Of a stretch of 62,948 bases of DNA, positions 8,179-16,981 are shown in pieces (the stretch's first letter is position 1; the number at the start of each line of letters is the position of its first letter). The stretch spans positions 1-62,948 of the forward strand of contig NZ_JACICD010000015.1 in NCBI RefSeq assembly GCF_014195655.1, written 5' to 3'. The stretch comes from Ancylobacter tetraedralis. GTDB lineage: Bacteria; Pseudomonadota; Alphaproteobacteria; Rhizobiales; Xanthobacteraceae. The notes beneath the pieces are model-generated. The model ran no database searches and was not told the origin of the DNA. It saw only the letters and a program-made list of their open reading frames with translations. The translations under genes and the position numbers were made by a program.

Positions 8179-8985
8179 TCACGGCTCGACACCGGCATGT
8201 GTCGCCGTCGACAGTGAATTCGCGAAGTTCGCGATGATCCGGGCGAGCGTCCTGGGGGTCTCGAGCATCGACAGGTGTCCCGTCCCGGGCAGCACCTGCA
8301 AAACGGCGTGAGGAACGCGGGTAAGAAGTTCCGCCTTCAACAGATCGACGCTGTCGACGCGGTCCAGTTCGCCGGCGACGACCAGCGTCGGCGCCGTGAT
8401 GTTGGCGACCTTGTCCGAGATGTCTTCCAGGCTCGTCGCCCGGGGCCAGGCCGCCTTCGCCTGCGGCGCACCGCGCAGGCTGTCTTCTATGACCTGTTCC
8501 CGGTCGGCGGCCACGAGCTGCTTTGCCGTCAGCACGTTATCGATCGTCGCTTCGACCGCCTCGCGGCTTGAATAGGCTTGCGCCATCCCCTCCCGCGCTT
8601 CAGCAGGCATGCGCATCGGCTGGGGTGGCGATGGTGCGACCAGAACGAGGCCGGCAAGTCCCTGCGGCCGCCGCGAGGCCATCAACTGAGCGACCTTGCC
8701 GCCCATCGAATGGCCGACGAGCACGTAGTCTCGCAAGTTGAGTGCCTCGATGACGCCTTCGGCATCGGCGGCGAGGTCGGCCAGCGCGTAGCCGCTTGGC
8801 GGCGCTTCAGACTGGCCCCAGCCGCGCTGGTCGATCGCGAGGGTGCGAAAGGCGGGGGCCAGCGCCTGCGTGACATGCCGCCATGTGCGCGACGAGCCGC
8901 CCCAGTAATGGAGGAAGACGAGCGCCGGATCGCCTGTCCCGAGATCCTCAACATGAAGCTTGACGGTATTTGATAACGTGCTCAT
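8179..8985 (-). CDS. Alpha/beta hydrolase
   Basis: ATG 8985 (MSTLSNTVKLHVEDLG) gives 268 residues; the longer open frame upstream is not hydrolase-like. Oxyanion-hole region LVFLHYWGGSS (~20-30), GWGQSEAP, nucleophile elbow GHSMGGKVAQL (~97), acid in VVAGELDRVDS (~208) and catalytic His in GTGHLSMLE (~243) are all visible. This is the canonical alpha/beta hydrolase set seen in haloperoxidase-like esterases. It is cotranscribed with a second hydrolase and an HD-domain protein, opposite a GlxA-type regulator. Substrate is likely a small ester or amide; unknown. Confidence 0.9.
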   Translation of the reverse strand: MSTLSNTVKLHVEDLGTGDPALVFLHYWGGSSRTWRHVTQALAPAFRTLAIDQRGWGQSEAPPSGYALADLAADAEGVIEALNLRDYVLVGHSMGGKVAQLMASRRPQGLAGLVLVAPSPPQPMRMPAEAREGMAQAYSSREAVEATIDNVLTAKQLVAADREQVIEDSLRGAPQAKAAWPRATSLEDISDKVANITAPTLVVAGELDRVDSVDLLKAELLTRVPHAVLQVLPGTGHLSMLETPRTLARIIANFANSLSTATHAGVEP

Positions 8986-9041
8986 GAGATTGCTCCGGAA
9001 CAGGTGCGAACGTCGCGGCCATAATGGTCCGCTGGTGCGGG

Positions 9042-9719
9042 TCAGGCGGCGGCCTGAACGATGAAGTCGGTCACGATGTCCGGATGCGACAGCATCGGCA
9101 TATGGCTGGAAGCGACATGCTGGATCGTCGCATTCATGCGCTTGGCCATGCGTTCCTGATCCACGCGCAGGATCGCCAGATCCTCGGTACCGATAAGGTA
9201 GAAGGTCGGACGCGTGCGCCATGCGGCCTGCGTCAGGGTGCCGCCGAGCGCCGCGCCGTTGATCGGGCCCTGCGTGGCATGGACCACCGCCTGCTCGATG
9301 GGGTCGAGGTCCTGGGCGAACAGCGTGGCGATGCCCTTCGGCGTCAGCGACAGGAAGCCTTCCGCGTCGGGTCGGATCTCGTCATTGAGCGGGGCAGCTT
9401 CGAACTGGCCGAACAGCGAGCCGGCGGATTCCCCGGCATCGGGTGCAAAGGCGTCGATGTAGACGAGCCGCGTGACCTTGGGGTTGTTGCCCGCCTCGCC
9501 GATAACGGCACCGGCATAGCTGTGCCCGACCAGAACCACATCGCCCTGCGCCAGAGCTATGGCGCGGCCGACGGCGGCAACATCGGCCTCGAAGCTGGTG
9601 AGCGGGAGCTGGACGGCCGTGACGGTCATGCCCTTGGCAGTCAACAGCGGAATGATCTTGGCCCAGTTGGAGCCGTCGGCCCATGCGCCATGAACGAGAA
9701 TTACGTTGGATACAGTCAT
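9042..9719 (-). CDS. Alpha/beta hydrolase (small esterase type)
   Basis: The 225-residue protein begins MTVSNVILVHGAWADGSNW, the signature of the small hydrolase clade that includes plant methyl-salicylate esterases and bacterial relatives. Nucleophile elbow VGHSYAGAVIGEA is near residue 85, and the catalytic His is in SSHMPMLSHPD near the C-terminus. It lies 36 bp after the HD-domain gene and 56 bp before the second hydrolase, consistent with one operon. The two hydrolases belong to different subfamilies, so they may act in sequence or on related esters. Confidence 0.9.
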   Translation of the reverse strand: MTVSNVILVHGAWADGSNWAKIIPLLTAKGMTVTAVQLPLTSFEADVAAVGRAIALAQGDVVLVGHSYAGAVIGEAGNNPKVTRLVYIDAFAPDAGESAGSLFGQFEAAPLNDEIRPDAEGFLSLTPKGIATLFAQDLDPIEQAVVHATQGPINGAALGGTLTQAAWRTRPTFYLIGTEDLAILRVDQERMAKRMNATIQHVASSHMPMLSHPDIVTDFIVQAAA

Positions 9720-9755
9720 TGTCTTTTTCCTTGAAAGTAAGCGGGTTGAAGGTTT

Positions 9756-10415
9756 TCAGCCGTGCCAGTGCGAGCAGCGGATGACGGAGCAGAAGTTGCC
9801 GCGATGGAAATGCGGTTCCTTGTCAGCGATCACGTCGGCCTTGACGTTGCCGAAGGTGGTGTCAGGCTTGTGCTTGATGCCGTCGTAGAAGGCCTGGATG
9901 ATGTCTTCCTTAAAGGCAGGAGTGCGCGGGAAGGCACCGACTACAGCCTCGCGGGTGGCATCGGGGAAGCGATCATAGGTCAAGCCCAGCACGTCCATCT
10001 CGACGCCTGCGGTGGTGAGTGCGATCACCGGATGCATGAATTCGGGCACGCCGGGCGTGGTGTGCAGCGCAATGCCGGTCCACACCTTCTCGATGTCGGA
10101 AGGGTCGAGGTTGTAGCTTTGCAGGAAATCGCGGGCGGCATTCGCTCCGTCCACCTCGAAGCGCAGATCGGCGCTGCTGTGCGACGGCATCAGGCCGACA
10201 TCGTGGAACATGGTGGCCGCGTAGAGCAGCTCGGGGTTGAACGTCAGGCCGCGCTGTTGCCCAGCAATGGCGCCAAAGAAGAACACGCGGCTCGAATGAT
10301 TGAAGAGCAACTCGGTCTCGGTGTCGCGAACGAACTCGGTGATAGCGTGGGCCAGAGTGCTATTGGGGATGGCGATGCCGCTGATGGCGGAGATTGCGTG
10401 ATGGGTCTTGGTCAA
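9756..10415 (-). CDS. HD-domain protein, cyanamide-hydratase-like
   Basis: No ATG fits the beginning of homology. A TTG at 10415 lies behind GGAGAGAGACA and gives LTKTHHAISAISG..., 219 residues. Metal-binding HD signature: His in NHSSRVFFF, HD in AATMFHDVGLM, His in GIALHTTPG, and a later Asp (VEMDVLG). The layout matches the yeast Ddi2/cyanamide hydratase-like HD family, common in bacteria and fungi. It probably hydrates or hydrolyses a small nitrogenous or carbonyl compound using a divalent metal. First gene of the operon, facing the GlxA-type regulator 272 bp away. Confidence 0.8.
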   Translation of the reverse strand: MTKTHHAISAISGIAIPNSTLAHAITEFVRDTETELLFNHSSRVFFFGAIAGQQRGLTFNPELLYAATMFHDVGLMPSHSSADLRFEVDGANAARDFLQSYNLDPSDIEKVWTGIALHTTPGVPEFMHPVIALTTAGVEMDVLGLTYDRFPDATREAVVGAFPRTPAFKEDIIQAFYDGIKHKPDTTFGNVKADVIADKEPHFHRGNFCSVIRCSHWHG

Positions 10416-10687
10416 TGTCTCTCTCCGTGCATGGCAGGCACACCCCGGCGTTCCCGAAAATGGGCGGTGCCGGCGCTCATTGCCGCTGATTGAAACGATG
10501 GTGGTGAAGGCTCTGGACGAGGGCCTTTCGCTCTGCCCCTTCTCAATCGCAGCAATCCAGCATGGCAGCAATGACAGTGGACCTCTGAAAACTGCCAACC
10601 ATCTGCGATAACCTGCCCCAGACGCCTCAAGCCCGTCTGAAGTCCGGAACTGCCGGGCGTCGCTCGGCACGAAGGACATGGACACCG

Positions 10688-11659
10688 ATGGCAAGAAGAA
10701 ACGTTGCACTCGTTATCTACGAAGGCGTTCAGGCGCTCGATGTCGCCGGGCCCCTTGATGTTTTTGCTGCGGCCAATGGCTTTTTGCCGGAGGAGGAACA
10801 CTATAACTGCGTCCTAGTGGCAGGCAGCACAGATCCCCTGCGCAGTTCCAACGGCATGCTAATGGTCGCCGATCTTAGTTTTGATCAGGCCAATCGTGCG
10901 TTTCACACGGTGTTGGTGGCAGGCGGGCCCAACCTCGCGGACAGTCCGAACGATGACGTTATGTCAGCCTGGCTGAAGGAATGGGGCGTTGCGGCTCAAC
11001 GCTATGGCTCGATCTGTACCGGCGCGTTCGCGCTTGGCCGTGCGGGCCTGCTCGATGGGCGGACCGTGACGACCCACTGGCTCTGCTCAGGCCTGCTGGC
11101 CACCCAATTTCCCGAAGCCCGCGTCGAGCACGATCGTATCCATGCACGCGACGGCCGCCTGGTAACGTCCGCCGGGGTGACGGCAGGCATCGACCTTAGC
11201 CTTGCTCTGGTGGGCGAAGACCACGGCCCCGCGCTGTCACTTGCCTGTGCCAAGGCGCTGGTCGTTGTTGCCCAGAGACAAGGTGGCCAGTCGCAATTCA
11301 GTCCGTTGCTGCAATCTACGGGAGATCCCGAAACCCCACTGGGCAAGGTACAGGCCTATGTCATGGACCATATCGGCGAGGCTTTTCCCGTAGAGCGCCT
11401 TGCTGCGCTGGCCGGGGTCAGCCCGCGCAGCATCGCGCGGCTGTTCGTGCGCGAACTGAGTGTCACGCCGCACGAGTTCGTGGAAGGGGTGCGTCTGGAC
11501 CGGGCCCGTAACCTTTTGGAAGCCTCGGATCTGGCGCTCAAGGCCGTCGCCTTCGACTGCGGATTTGCCAGCCCCGACCAGATGCGCAGCGCTTTTCAGC
11601 GGAGGCTCAACGTCACGCCCCAGCAATATCGCGGGAGTTTCAGGACTACGTCAGCATAG
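10688..11659 (+). CDS. GlxA-family regulator (DJ-1/PfpI domain plus AraC helix-turn-helix)
   Basis: 323 residues. The N-terminal DJ-1/PfpI-like domain (about 5-170) has VALVIYEGVQALDVAGPLDVF and the nucleophile-elbow cysteine in SICTGAFALGRAGLLDG. The C-terminal AraC double helix-turn-helix spans about 220-320 (VERLAALAGVSPRSIARLF, then AFDCGFASPDQMRSAFQRRL). Proteins of this layout activate catabolic or stress operons in response to a small metabolite. It is divergent from the HD/hydrolase operon and probably controls it. Confidence 0.92.
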   Translation: MARRNVALVIYEGVQALDVAGPLDVFAAANGFLPEEEHYNCVLVAGSTDPLRSSNGMLMVADLSFDQANRAFHTVLVAGGPNLADSPNDDVMSAWLKEWGVAAQRYGSICTGAFALGRAGLLDGRTVTTHWLCSGLLATQFPEARVEHDRIHARDGRLVTSAGVTAGIDLSLALVGEDHGPALSLACAKALVVVAQRQGGQSQFSPLLQSTGDPETPLGKVQAYVMDHIGEAFPVERLAALAGVSPRSIARLFVRELSVTPHEFVEGVRLDRARNLLEASDLALKAVAFDCGFASPDQMRSAFQRRLNVTPQQYRGSFRTTSA

Positions 11660-11902
11660 AGTAGAGCTGCTGCAAATAGGCACAATCCATCAGCTCTGTC
11701 CCGAAAGCCGCTCGAACCAACGTATGCGCAGATCGCCCTTGGAACGGCAGCTTCCGGGAGCGTTGATGGAAGCCTGCTAGGGCCGAAATGGGGGCGCGAA
11801 GCCAAACGTCCGCTCTCGGGCAGCGATCCAACTTCTGCTCATGGCGCGGTCACGACATCTTTCGACGCGCAAAGAACAGGGCGACACTTACGGCTCGTTG
11901 GC

Positions 11903-12844
11903 CTAGGACGAGACCGAGCGGCTTCGAACCGCCATATGCTTTTCCGAATTAGGACGGATATTGCGGGCACGCACCTTCAGCGTGCTGAGCTCTTCAAGAT
12001 GCTGTTTCATGAACTCCGCCGCCTCGACACGCTTGCCGGCGAGCAGCAGGTCGATCAGGACGAGATGCTCCTGACATCGACCGCGGGCGCTGTCACGATC
12101 GAGCATCTGCCGATAATCGATGAGGCGGCGGAGTCGGTCGATCCGCTTGAGTGCGTCTATGAAGAAACTGTTGCGGCTGCATTCGACAATGGCTTCGTGC
12201 AGCCCGCTATTGAGCTCGAAAAGCCGCGCATCCGACACTTCATAGATCGCGCCGTCGACCAGCCACTGCTGCTGGTCTCGGCAATGTTCCAGCACCGGGC
12301 GGTTGAGAAGGAAGCGCGGCTCCAGGATTGCGGCGGGCTCAATCAGTAGCCGGAATCGGTAGCTGTCCTCATAGGCCTGAAGTGACGTCAGCACCGGCAG
12401 GAATTCCCAGCCATGGCCGGGCAGACGCTCGATCCATCCTTCGTTCGCCATGCGCCGAAGAATATGAGTTAGCCGCGCCCGCGTGAGCTTATAGCGCCGC
12501 AACAGCTCGCTTTCGGTGACGCGATCAGGTAGCCGACCAGATACGCGATCATCCGCGATATCGAGATAGATCTGCTCGTCGTCATAGTTCGGTACATGAT
12601 CGAGCTTGCGGAAGGTCTCCGCGTCGAGCCGGGCGATTACGAAACCACCGCGCCCACCGGGTCGCACGATCCCCGACTTCTCCAGCAATTTGAGCGCGGC
12701 GCGCACCGGCGAGCGCGAGACCTTGAACAGCTCTCCCAGCCCGCGCTCAGTGAGGTGCTCGCCCTCTTCCAGACGCTCGGCGCGAATGTGCTCGGCGATC
12801 TGTGCCGCCAATTGCTGGGTCAGAGGCGTGATCTGCATCGGCAT
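11903..12844 (-). CDS. GntR-family regulator with two winged-helix domains and FCD-type domain
   Basis: ATG 12844 sits behind GAGGGATTCC; a GTG at 12871 is in frame but less well placed. Of 313 residues, about 5-72 form a GntR winged helix (GEHLTERGLGELFKVSRSPV...LLEKSGIVRPGGRGGF). About 90-150 form a second GntR-like one (GRLPDRVTESELLRRYKLTR...MANEGWIERLPGHGWEF). The rest is an FCD-like helical effector domain. A doubled DNA-binding head is unusual. The gene faces the dehydrogenase/TctCBA operon across a 133-bp spacer with three TTTGGTA repeats, so it most likely represses that operon until its substrate binds. Confidence 0.88.
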   Translation of the reverse strand: MPMQITPLTQQLAAQIAEHIRAERLEEGEHLTERGLGELFKVSRSPVRAALKLLEKSGIVRPGGRGGFVIARLDAETFRKLDHVPNYDDEQIYLDIADDRVSGRLPDRVTESELLRRYKLTRARLTHILRRMANEGWIERLPGHGWEFLPVLTSLQAYEDSYRFRLLIEPAAILEPRFLLNRPVLEHCRDQQQWLVDGAIYEVSDARLFELNSGLHEAIVECSRNSFFIDALKRIDRLRRLIDYRQMLDRDSARGRCQEHLVLIDLLLAGKRVEAAEFMKQHLEELSTLKVRARNIRPNSEKHMAVRSRSVSS

Positions 12845-12895
12845 GGAATCCCTCGAAATCCCTTTTGACACAGACCGTCAGCGACACAAATTCAA

Positions 12896-12945
12896 TTTGG
12901 TATTTATCACTTGCAAAGTACCAAATTTGGCTTTATTTGGTATTT
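12896..12945. promoter_or_regulatory. Operator candidates: three TTTGGTA half-sites including a CCAAATTTGG palindrome
   Basis: TTTGGTATTT occurs at 12896-12905 and 12936-12945 in direct orientation, and the inverted TACCAAA lies at 12919-12925 within TACCAAATTTGG, whose core CCAAATTTGG (12921-12930) is a perfect 10-bp palindrome. The cluster is centred in the AT-rich spacer between the divergent GntR gene and the catabolic operon. GntR/FCD regulators often use short TGGTA/TACCA-type half-sites, so this is the best operator candidate in the window. Confidence 0.65.
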
Positions 12946-12977
12946 CAACAACATAAAAAACCATACTGTTTGGGAGG

Positions 12978-14072
12978 ATGCTGACCGTGCAGCTGCTCGT
13001 TTTGCCGGGTGATGGAATCGGGCCGGAGATCACCGCCGCGACGCTGCGCGCGCTCGGCGTGCTGAACGATCATTGCGCTATCGATGTCCGCTGGAGCGAG
13101 GCCGACATCGGCCTTAAGTCGCTGCGCGAGCGGGGCACCACGCTGCCGGACGCCGTGCTGGACGGTGTCCGCGCCGCCGACGGTGTGCTTCTCGGCCCGG
13201 TGTCGCACTACGAGTACCCGTCACGGCAGGAAGGCGGCATCAATCCTTCAGGCGAACTTCGCACCCGCTTCGAACTGTTCGCGAACATCCGCCCCTGCCG
13301 CTCCCTCAGCGATCTAAGCATTCTCCGCCGGCCGATGGACCTCATCATCGTTCGCGAGAACACCGAGGGGTTCTACTCCGACCGCAACATGGTGGCCGGC
13401 ACCGGCGAGTTCATGCCGGACGAGAGCATGGCGCTCTCGGTGCGCAAGATCACCGCGCGTGCTTCCGAGCAGGTCGCCCGCGCCGCGTTCGAGCTGGCCC
13501 GTGGGCGGCGGAAGAAGGTCACGGCGGTTCACAAGGCGAATGTGCTGAAGCTCTCCGATGGCCTGTTCCTGCGGGAAGTGCACAAGGTCGCTGCTGGCTA
13601 TCCGGAGGTTGTTCTGGAAGAGCTGATCGTCGACGCCGCCGCCGCTCACCTCATCCGCACGCCGGACCGTTTCGACGTCATCGTCACCACCAACATGTTC
13701 GGCGACATCCTCTCGGATGAAGCGTCCGAGCTATGCGGCAGCCTTGGCCTTGGCGGATCCATCAGCATCGGCGACGGCATCTGCGTGGCGCAGGCACAGC
13801 ACGGCTCAGCACCGGATATCGCCGGCCGGGGTATCGCCAATCCGACGTCGCTCATGCTCTCGGCTGCGATGCTGCTGGACTGGCGTGGGCGCCGTGATGG
13901 CAGCAAGCCGCTGATCCACGCTGCGGCGGCACTCGACCACGCGGTCAGCAAAGTCCTTGTCGATCCAGCGACCCGTACCCCCGATCTCGGCGGCACGCTT
14001 TCCACGGAAGCCTTCACCGACGCTGTGTGCGCGGCCATTGCACGCTCGTCAGCCGCTGGACAGGCCGCCTGA
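12978..14072 (+). CDS. Isopropylmalate/isocitrate/tartrate-type dehydrogenase (beta-decarboxylating)
   Basis: The 364-residue frame starts at ATG 12978, but GGGAGG (12972-12977) abuts it. GTG 12987 (MQLLVLPGDGIGPE) has better spacing and may be the true start. Family marks: LPGDGIGPEI, SGELRTRFELFANIRP (substrate arginines), IIVRENTEGFYS, HKANVLKLSDGLF and TTNMFGDILSDEAS (metal-binding aspartates). The enzyme oxidises a 2-hydroxy acid with a 3-carboxylate and usually decarboxylates it. Housekeeping leuB would not normally sit with TctCBA. The neighbours (aldehyde dehydrogenase, Ldh2, hydroxypyruvate-isomerase-like) favour a catabolic paralogue such as tartrate/D-malate dehydrogenase. Specificity is inferred from context only. 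Confidence 0.85.
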   Translation: MLTVQLLVLPGDGIGPEITAATLRALGVLNDHCAIDVRWSEADIGLKSLRERGTTLPDAVLDGVRAADGVLLGPVSHYEYPSRQEGGINPSGELRTRFELFANIRPCRSLSDLSILRRPMDLIIVRENTEGFYSDRNMVAGTGEFMPDESMALSVRKITARASEQVARAAFELARGRRKKVTAVHKANVLKLSDGLFLREVHKVAAGYPEVVLEELIVDAAAAHLIRTPDRFDVIVTTNMFGDILSDEASELCGSLGLGGSISIGDGICVAQAQHGSAPDIAGRGIANPTSLMLSAAMLLDWRGRRDGSKPLIHAAAALDHAVSKVLVDPATRTPDLGGTLSTEAFTDAVCAAIARSSAAGQAA

Positions 14073-14101
14073 GTTCCAACGCTCAAACTGACGGTTCCGA
14101 A

Positions 14102-15478
14102 ATGCTCGTATCGATCAACCCCGCCGATGGCGCCGAACTGGCGCGCTATCCGCTCCACACCGCGCTGGATGTGGAAGACGCGCTCGCCAACGCCGCAACC
14201 GCACAGGCGGCATGGCGGCAGGTTCCCGTTCTCGAACGCGTCGGTCTGTTGCGACGCATGGCGAGCGTGCTGCGCGCCAACAAGGCAACCTATTCCCGGA
14301 TGATCACCGAGGAGATGGGCAAGCCGCTGGTCGAGGCAGAGGGCGAGATCGAAAAGTGCGCGTGGAACTGCGACTTCTATGCCGATGAAGCGCCGGTCTT
14401 CCTTGCGGATGAGATCGTCGCTTCGTCTGCGTCTCACAGCGCCGTGGTGTTCGACCCGCTCGGCGTCGTGCTGGCGATCATGCCGTGGAACTACCCTTTC
14501 TGGCAGTTCTTCCGCTTTGCCGCCCCTGCGCTTGCCGCGGGCAATGGCGCCCTTCTCAAGCACGCCAACAATGTGCCGCGCTGCGCACTGGCGATTGAAG
14601 AGGTGATGCTCGAAGCAGGGTGTCCCGATGGGCTGTTCCGCACGCTGCTCGTCGAGCCGAGTTCCGTCGCGGGCCTTATCGCTGATGATCGCATTGCGGC
14701 GGTCACCCTCACCGGATCGACCGAGGTTGGCGCAATCGTCGCGGCGCAGGCCGGCAAGGCGCTGAAGAAGCAGGTGCTGGAGCTCGGCGGGTCGGATCCC
14801 TTCATCGTGCTCGCCGACGCCGACATTGAGGCCGCCGCCGCCATGGCGGTGAAGGCCCGCTATGTGAATGTCGGACAGAGCTGCGTGAACGCCAAGCGCT
14901 TCATCGTCGACAATGCGGTGGCGGACAGCTTCGTCGACGCGTTCTGCCGCCATGCCGCCGCCCTCAGGATGGGCGACCCGCTCCAGCAGGGCGTGTCCAT
15001 CGGGCCTATGGCCCGCGCCAATCTGCGCGCCACGCTCCACGATCAGGTCGAGCGCAGCGTGGCAGCTGGCGCGGTCCTGAAGATGGGCGGCCAGATCGTC
15101 GACGCGCCAGGCTTCTTCTATCCGGCAACCGTCCTCGACAACGTGACGCCGGAGATGGCGGCTTTCCGCGAGGAAACCTTTGGGCCGGTCGCCGCCATCA
15201 TCCGCGTCGACGGGGCTGACGAGGCGATCTGCCTCGCCAACGACACCGAGTTCGGCCTCGGCGCGGCGCTCTGGACCGCGGATGTCGAGCAGGCGCAGCG
15301 TCTTGCACGGCGCATCGACGCCGGCGCCGTCTTCATCAACGGCATGGTCGCCTCCGATCCGCGTCTGCCCTTCGGCGGCATCAAGCGGTCCGGCTATGGC
15401 CGGGAGCTCGGCTCGTACGGCATCCGCGAATTCGTGAACCTCAAGACCCTCTGGGTCGGTCCCGTGAAGGCAGCGTGA
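14102..15478 (+). CDS. NAD(P)-dependent aldehyde dehydrogenase, succinate-semialdehyde-dehydrogenase-like
   Basis: ATG 14102 (MLVSINPADGAELARYPL) gives 458 residues, the length of the short SSADH subgroup; the longer open frame adds 25 residues overlapping the previous gene. Motifs: GVVLAIMPWNYPFWQ (~125-140), the Rossmann Gly region TGSTEVG (~205), catalytic Glu in LELGGSDPF (~230), catalytic Cys in NVGQSCVNAKRF (~264), ETFGPVA (~362) and the C-terminal PFGGIKRSGYGRELG. It oxidises a semialdehyde to the acid in the cytoplasm. In this operon, tartronate semialdehyde or a related C3/C4 semialdehyde is a plausible substrate. Confidence 0.9.
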   Translation: MLVSINPADGAELARYPLHTALDVEDALANAATAQAAWRQVPVLERVGLLRRMASVLRANKATYSRMITEEMGKPLVEAEGEIEKCAWNCDFYADEAPVFLADEIVASSASHSAVVFDPLGVVLAIMPWNYPFWQFFRFAAPALAAGNGALLKHANNVPRCALAIEEVMLEAGCPDGLFRTLLVEPSSVAGLIADDRIAAVTLTGSTEVGAIVAAQAGKALKKQVLELGGSDPFIVLADADIEAAAAMAVKARYVNVGQSCVNAKRFIVDNAVADSFVDAFCRHAAALRMGDPLQQGVSIGPMARANLRATLHDQVERSVAAGAVLKMGGQIVDAPGFFYPATVLDNVTPEMAAFREETFGPVAAIIRVDGADEAICLANDTEFGLGAALWTADVEQAQRLARRIDAGAVFINGMVASDPRLPFGGIKRSGYGRELGSYGIREFVNLKTLWVGPVKAA

Positions 15479-15479
15479 A

Positions 15480-15896
15480 ATGACCAATACCCATCCGACC
15501 GGTGCGGTGCTTCGCCCCTCCGAAATCAAGCCGCGCGAGCGTGGCGGCGGCGCGCGCACCGTGCCGCTCGTCACCCGCCGCATCGGTTCGACCAGCTTGA
15601 TCAACGGCATCACCGCTTTTGAGGGCGGCGCGTCGATCCCGATCCACACCCATAATTGCGAGGAGAGCGTGATGGTGCTGGAGGGTCATGCCATCGCGAA
15701 CTTCGACGGTGTCGAGCACCACCTCGGTCCACAGGAGACCACGTGGATCGCGGCGAACGTGCCGCACAACTTCCGCAACGCGTCGGCGACCGAGCCGATG
15801 AAGATCTTCTGGACCTACGCGTCCGTCGACGCCACCCGCACCATCGTCGCCACGGGCGACACCCGCACCATTGATGCAGAACACGACGCCAAATAG
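15480..15896 (+). CDS. Cupin-domain protein
   Basis: 138 residues, starting one base after the aldehyde-dehydrogenase stop. Cupin motif 1 HTHNCEESVMVLEGHAIANF (~55-75) supplies His, His and Glu ligands, and motif 2 ends in VPHNFRN (~100). One small beta-barrel with a divalent metal is expected. In catabolic operons such proteins are often isomerases, lyases or sensors for sugar acids; which one applies cannot be decided. Tight spacing indicates translational coupling with its neighbour. Confidence 0.85.
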   Translation: MTNTHPTGAVLRPSEIKPRERGGGARTVPLVTRRIGSTSLINGITAFEGGASIPIHTHNCEESVMVLEGHAIANFDGVEHHLGPQETTWIAANVPHNFRNASATEPMKIFWTYASVDATRTIVATGDTRTIDAEHDAK

Positions 15897-15984
15897 GCGC
15901 GAGTGACCAGAGGTCCGCCTGACGGAGCTCCCAAGAGAAGAAAAGACGCCAATTCAAACAATCACATACCCCAGGGAGGGAATA

Positions 15985-16962
15985 ATGATCACTATGGATC
16001 GCCGCCAGTTCTCCTTTCTCACGACCGCAGCCATCGCATCGCTGACGGTAGGCGCTTCGCCGCTGCTAGCGGAGGAGGTGAAGGGGCTTGAACTCCTCGC
16101 CCCCAGTGCTCCGGGCAGCGGTTATGACCAGCTCGCGCGCAGCATGCAGGCCGTGCTTCAGGAGAAGAAGCTGGCCTCCGGCATTCAGGTTCAGAACGTC
16201 GCCGGCGGCGGCGGCACGGTCGGCCTGTCGCAGTTCATCACCAGCCGCAAGCGGGCACCGAGCATTCTGGTGTTCGGTTTTGCGCTCGTCGGCGGCATCA
16301 TTACCACCAAATCGGCGGTGAATCTCGATCAGGTCGTGCCACTCGCCCGGCTGATGGGCGAAGCCAATGTCATCGTTGTTCCCGAAAGTTCGGACATCAA
16401 GACGCTCGCGGATCTCATCGCCAAGCTGAAGGCCAATCCGCAGGCGGTATCGTGGGCGGGCGGTTCTATCGGCGGCATCGACCATGTGATGGTCGGCCTG
16501 ATCGCCAAAGCCGTGGGCGTCGATCCGACCAAGGTCAACTATGTCGTGCACGCCGGCGGCGGCGAAGTGCTCGCCTCCACGCTTGGCGGCCATGCCACGG
16601 TCGGCATCAGCGGCTTCGAGGAATTCCGCAGTCAGATCGAGGCTGGCAAGCTCCGCGCGCTGGCGATCTCGTCGGGCGAGCGCATGCCAGACGTGAAAGT
16701 GCCCACGCTGAAAGAGGGCGGCGTCGATCTCGCTATCATGAACTGGCGCGGCCTTGCCGTTCATGCCTCGACCTCGGAGGACGAGAAGAAGGCGCTCACC
16801 GAGATGATCGCGGCAATGGTCAAGACCCAGGAATGGAAGGCGGTGCTGCAGAAGCGCGGCTGGATCGATACCTATCTCCCCCCTGCCGAGTTCGCGAGCT
16901 TCCTGAAGCAGGAACAGGTTCGCGTGGCGACGGCGCTCAAAGACGTCGGCCTGACCCAGTAG
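15985..16962 (+). CDS. tctC: TctC/Bug-type periplasmic solute-binding protein
   Basis: ATG 15985 follows GGGAGGGAATA; a second ATG at 15994 is also possible. The N-terminus MDRRQFSFLTTAAIASLTV with ...ASPLLAEE looks like a Tat signal peptide (twin Arg, hydrophobic core, Ala-rich cleavage). The mature part has APGSGYDQLARSMQ and NVAGGGGTVGL, the two substrate-contacting loops of Bug/TctC proteins, and ends in typical KDVGLTQ. 325 residues, normal length. It binds a carboxylate in the periplasm for TctAB encoded next. Confidence 0.9.
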   Translation: MITMDRRQFSFLTTAAIASLTVGASPLLAEEVKGLELLAPSAPGSGYDQLARSMQAVLQEKKLASGIQVQNVAGGGGTVGLSQFITSRKRAPSILVFGFALVGGIITTKSAVNLDQVVPLARLMGEANVIVVPESSDIKTLADLIAKLKANPQAVSWAGGSIGGIDHVMVGLIAKAVGVDPTKVNYVVHAGGGEVLASTLGGHATVGISGFEEFRSQIEAGKLRALAISSGERMPDVKVPTLKEGGVDLAIMNWRGLAVHASTSEDEKKALTEMIAAMVKTQEWKAVLQKRGWIDTYLPPAEFASFLKQEQVRVATALKDVGLTQ

Positions 16963-16981
16963 TCGATCTGGAGAACCGGCG

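Noticed and set aside
13646..15649. 667-residue open frame on the - strand
   Set aside because: Antisense to the dehydrogenase and aldehyde-dehydrogenase genes, which have clear family motifs; composition is that of a mirror frame.
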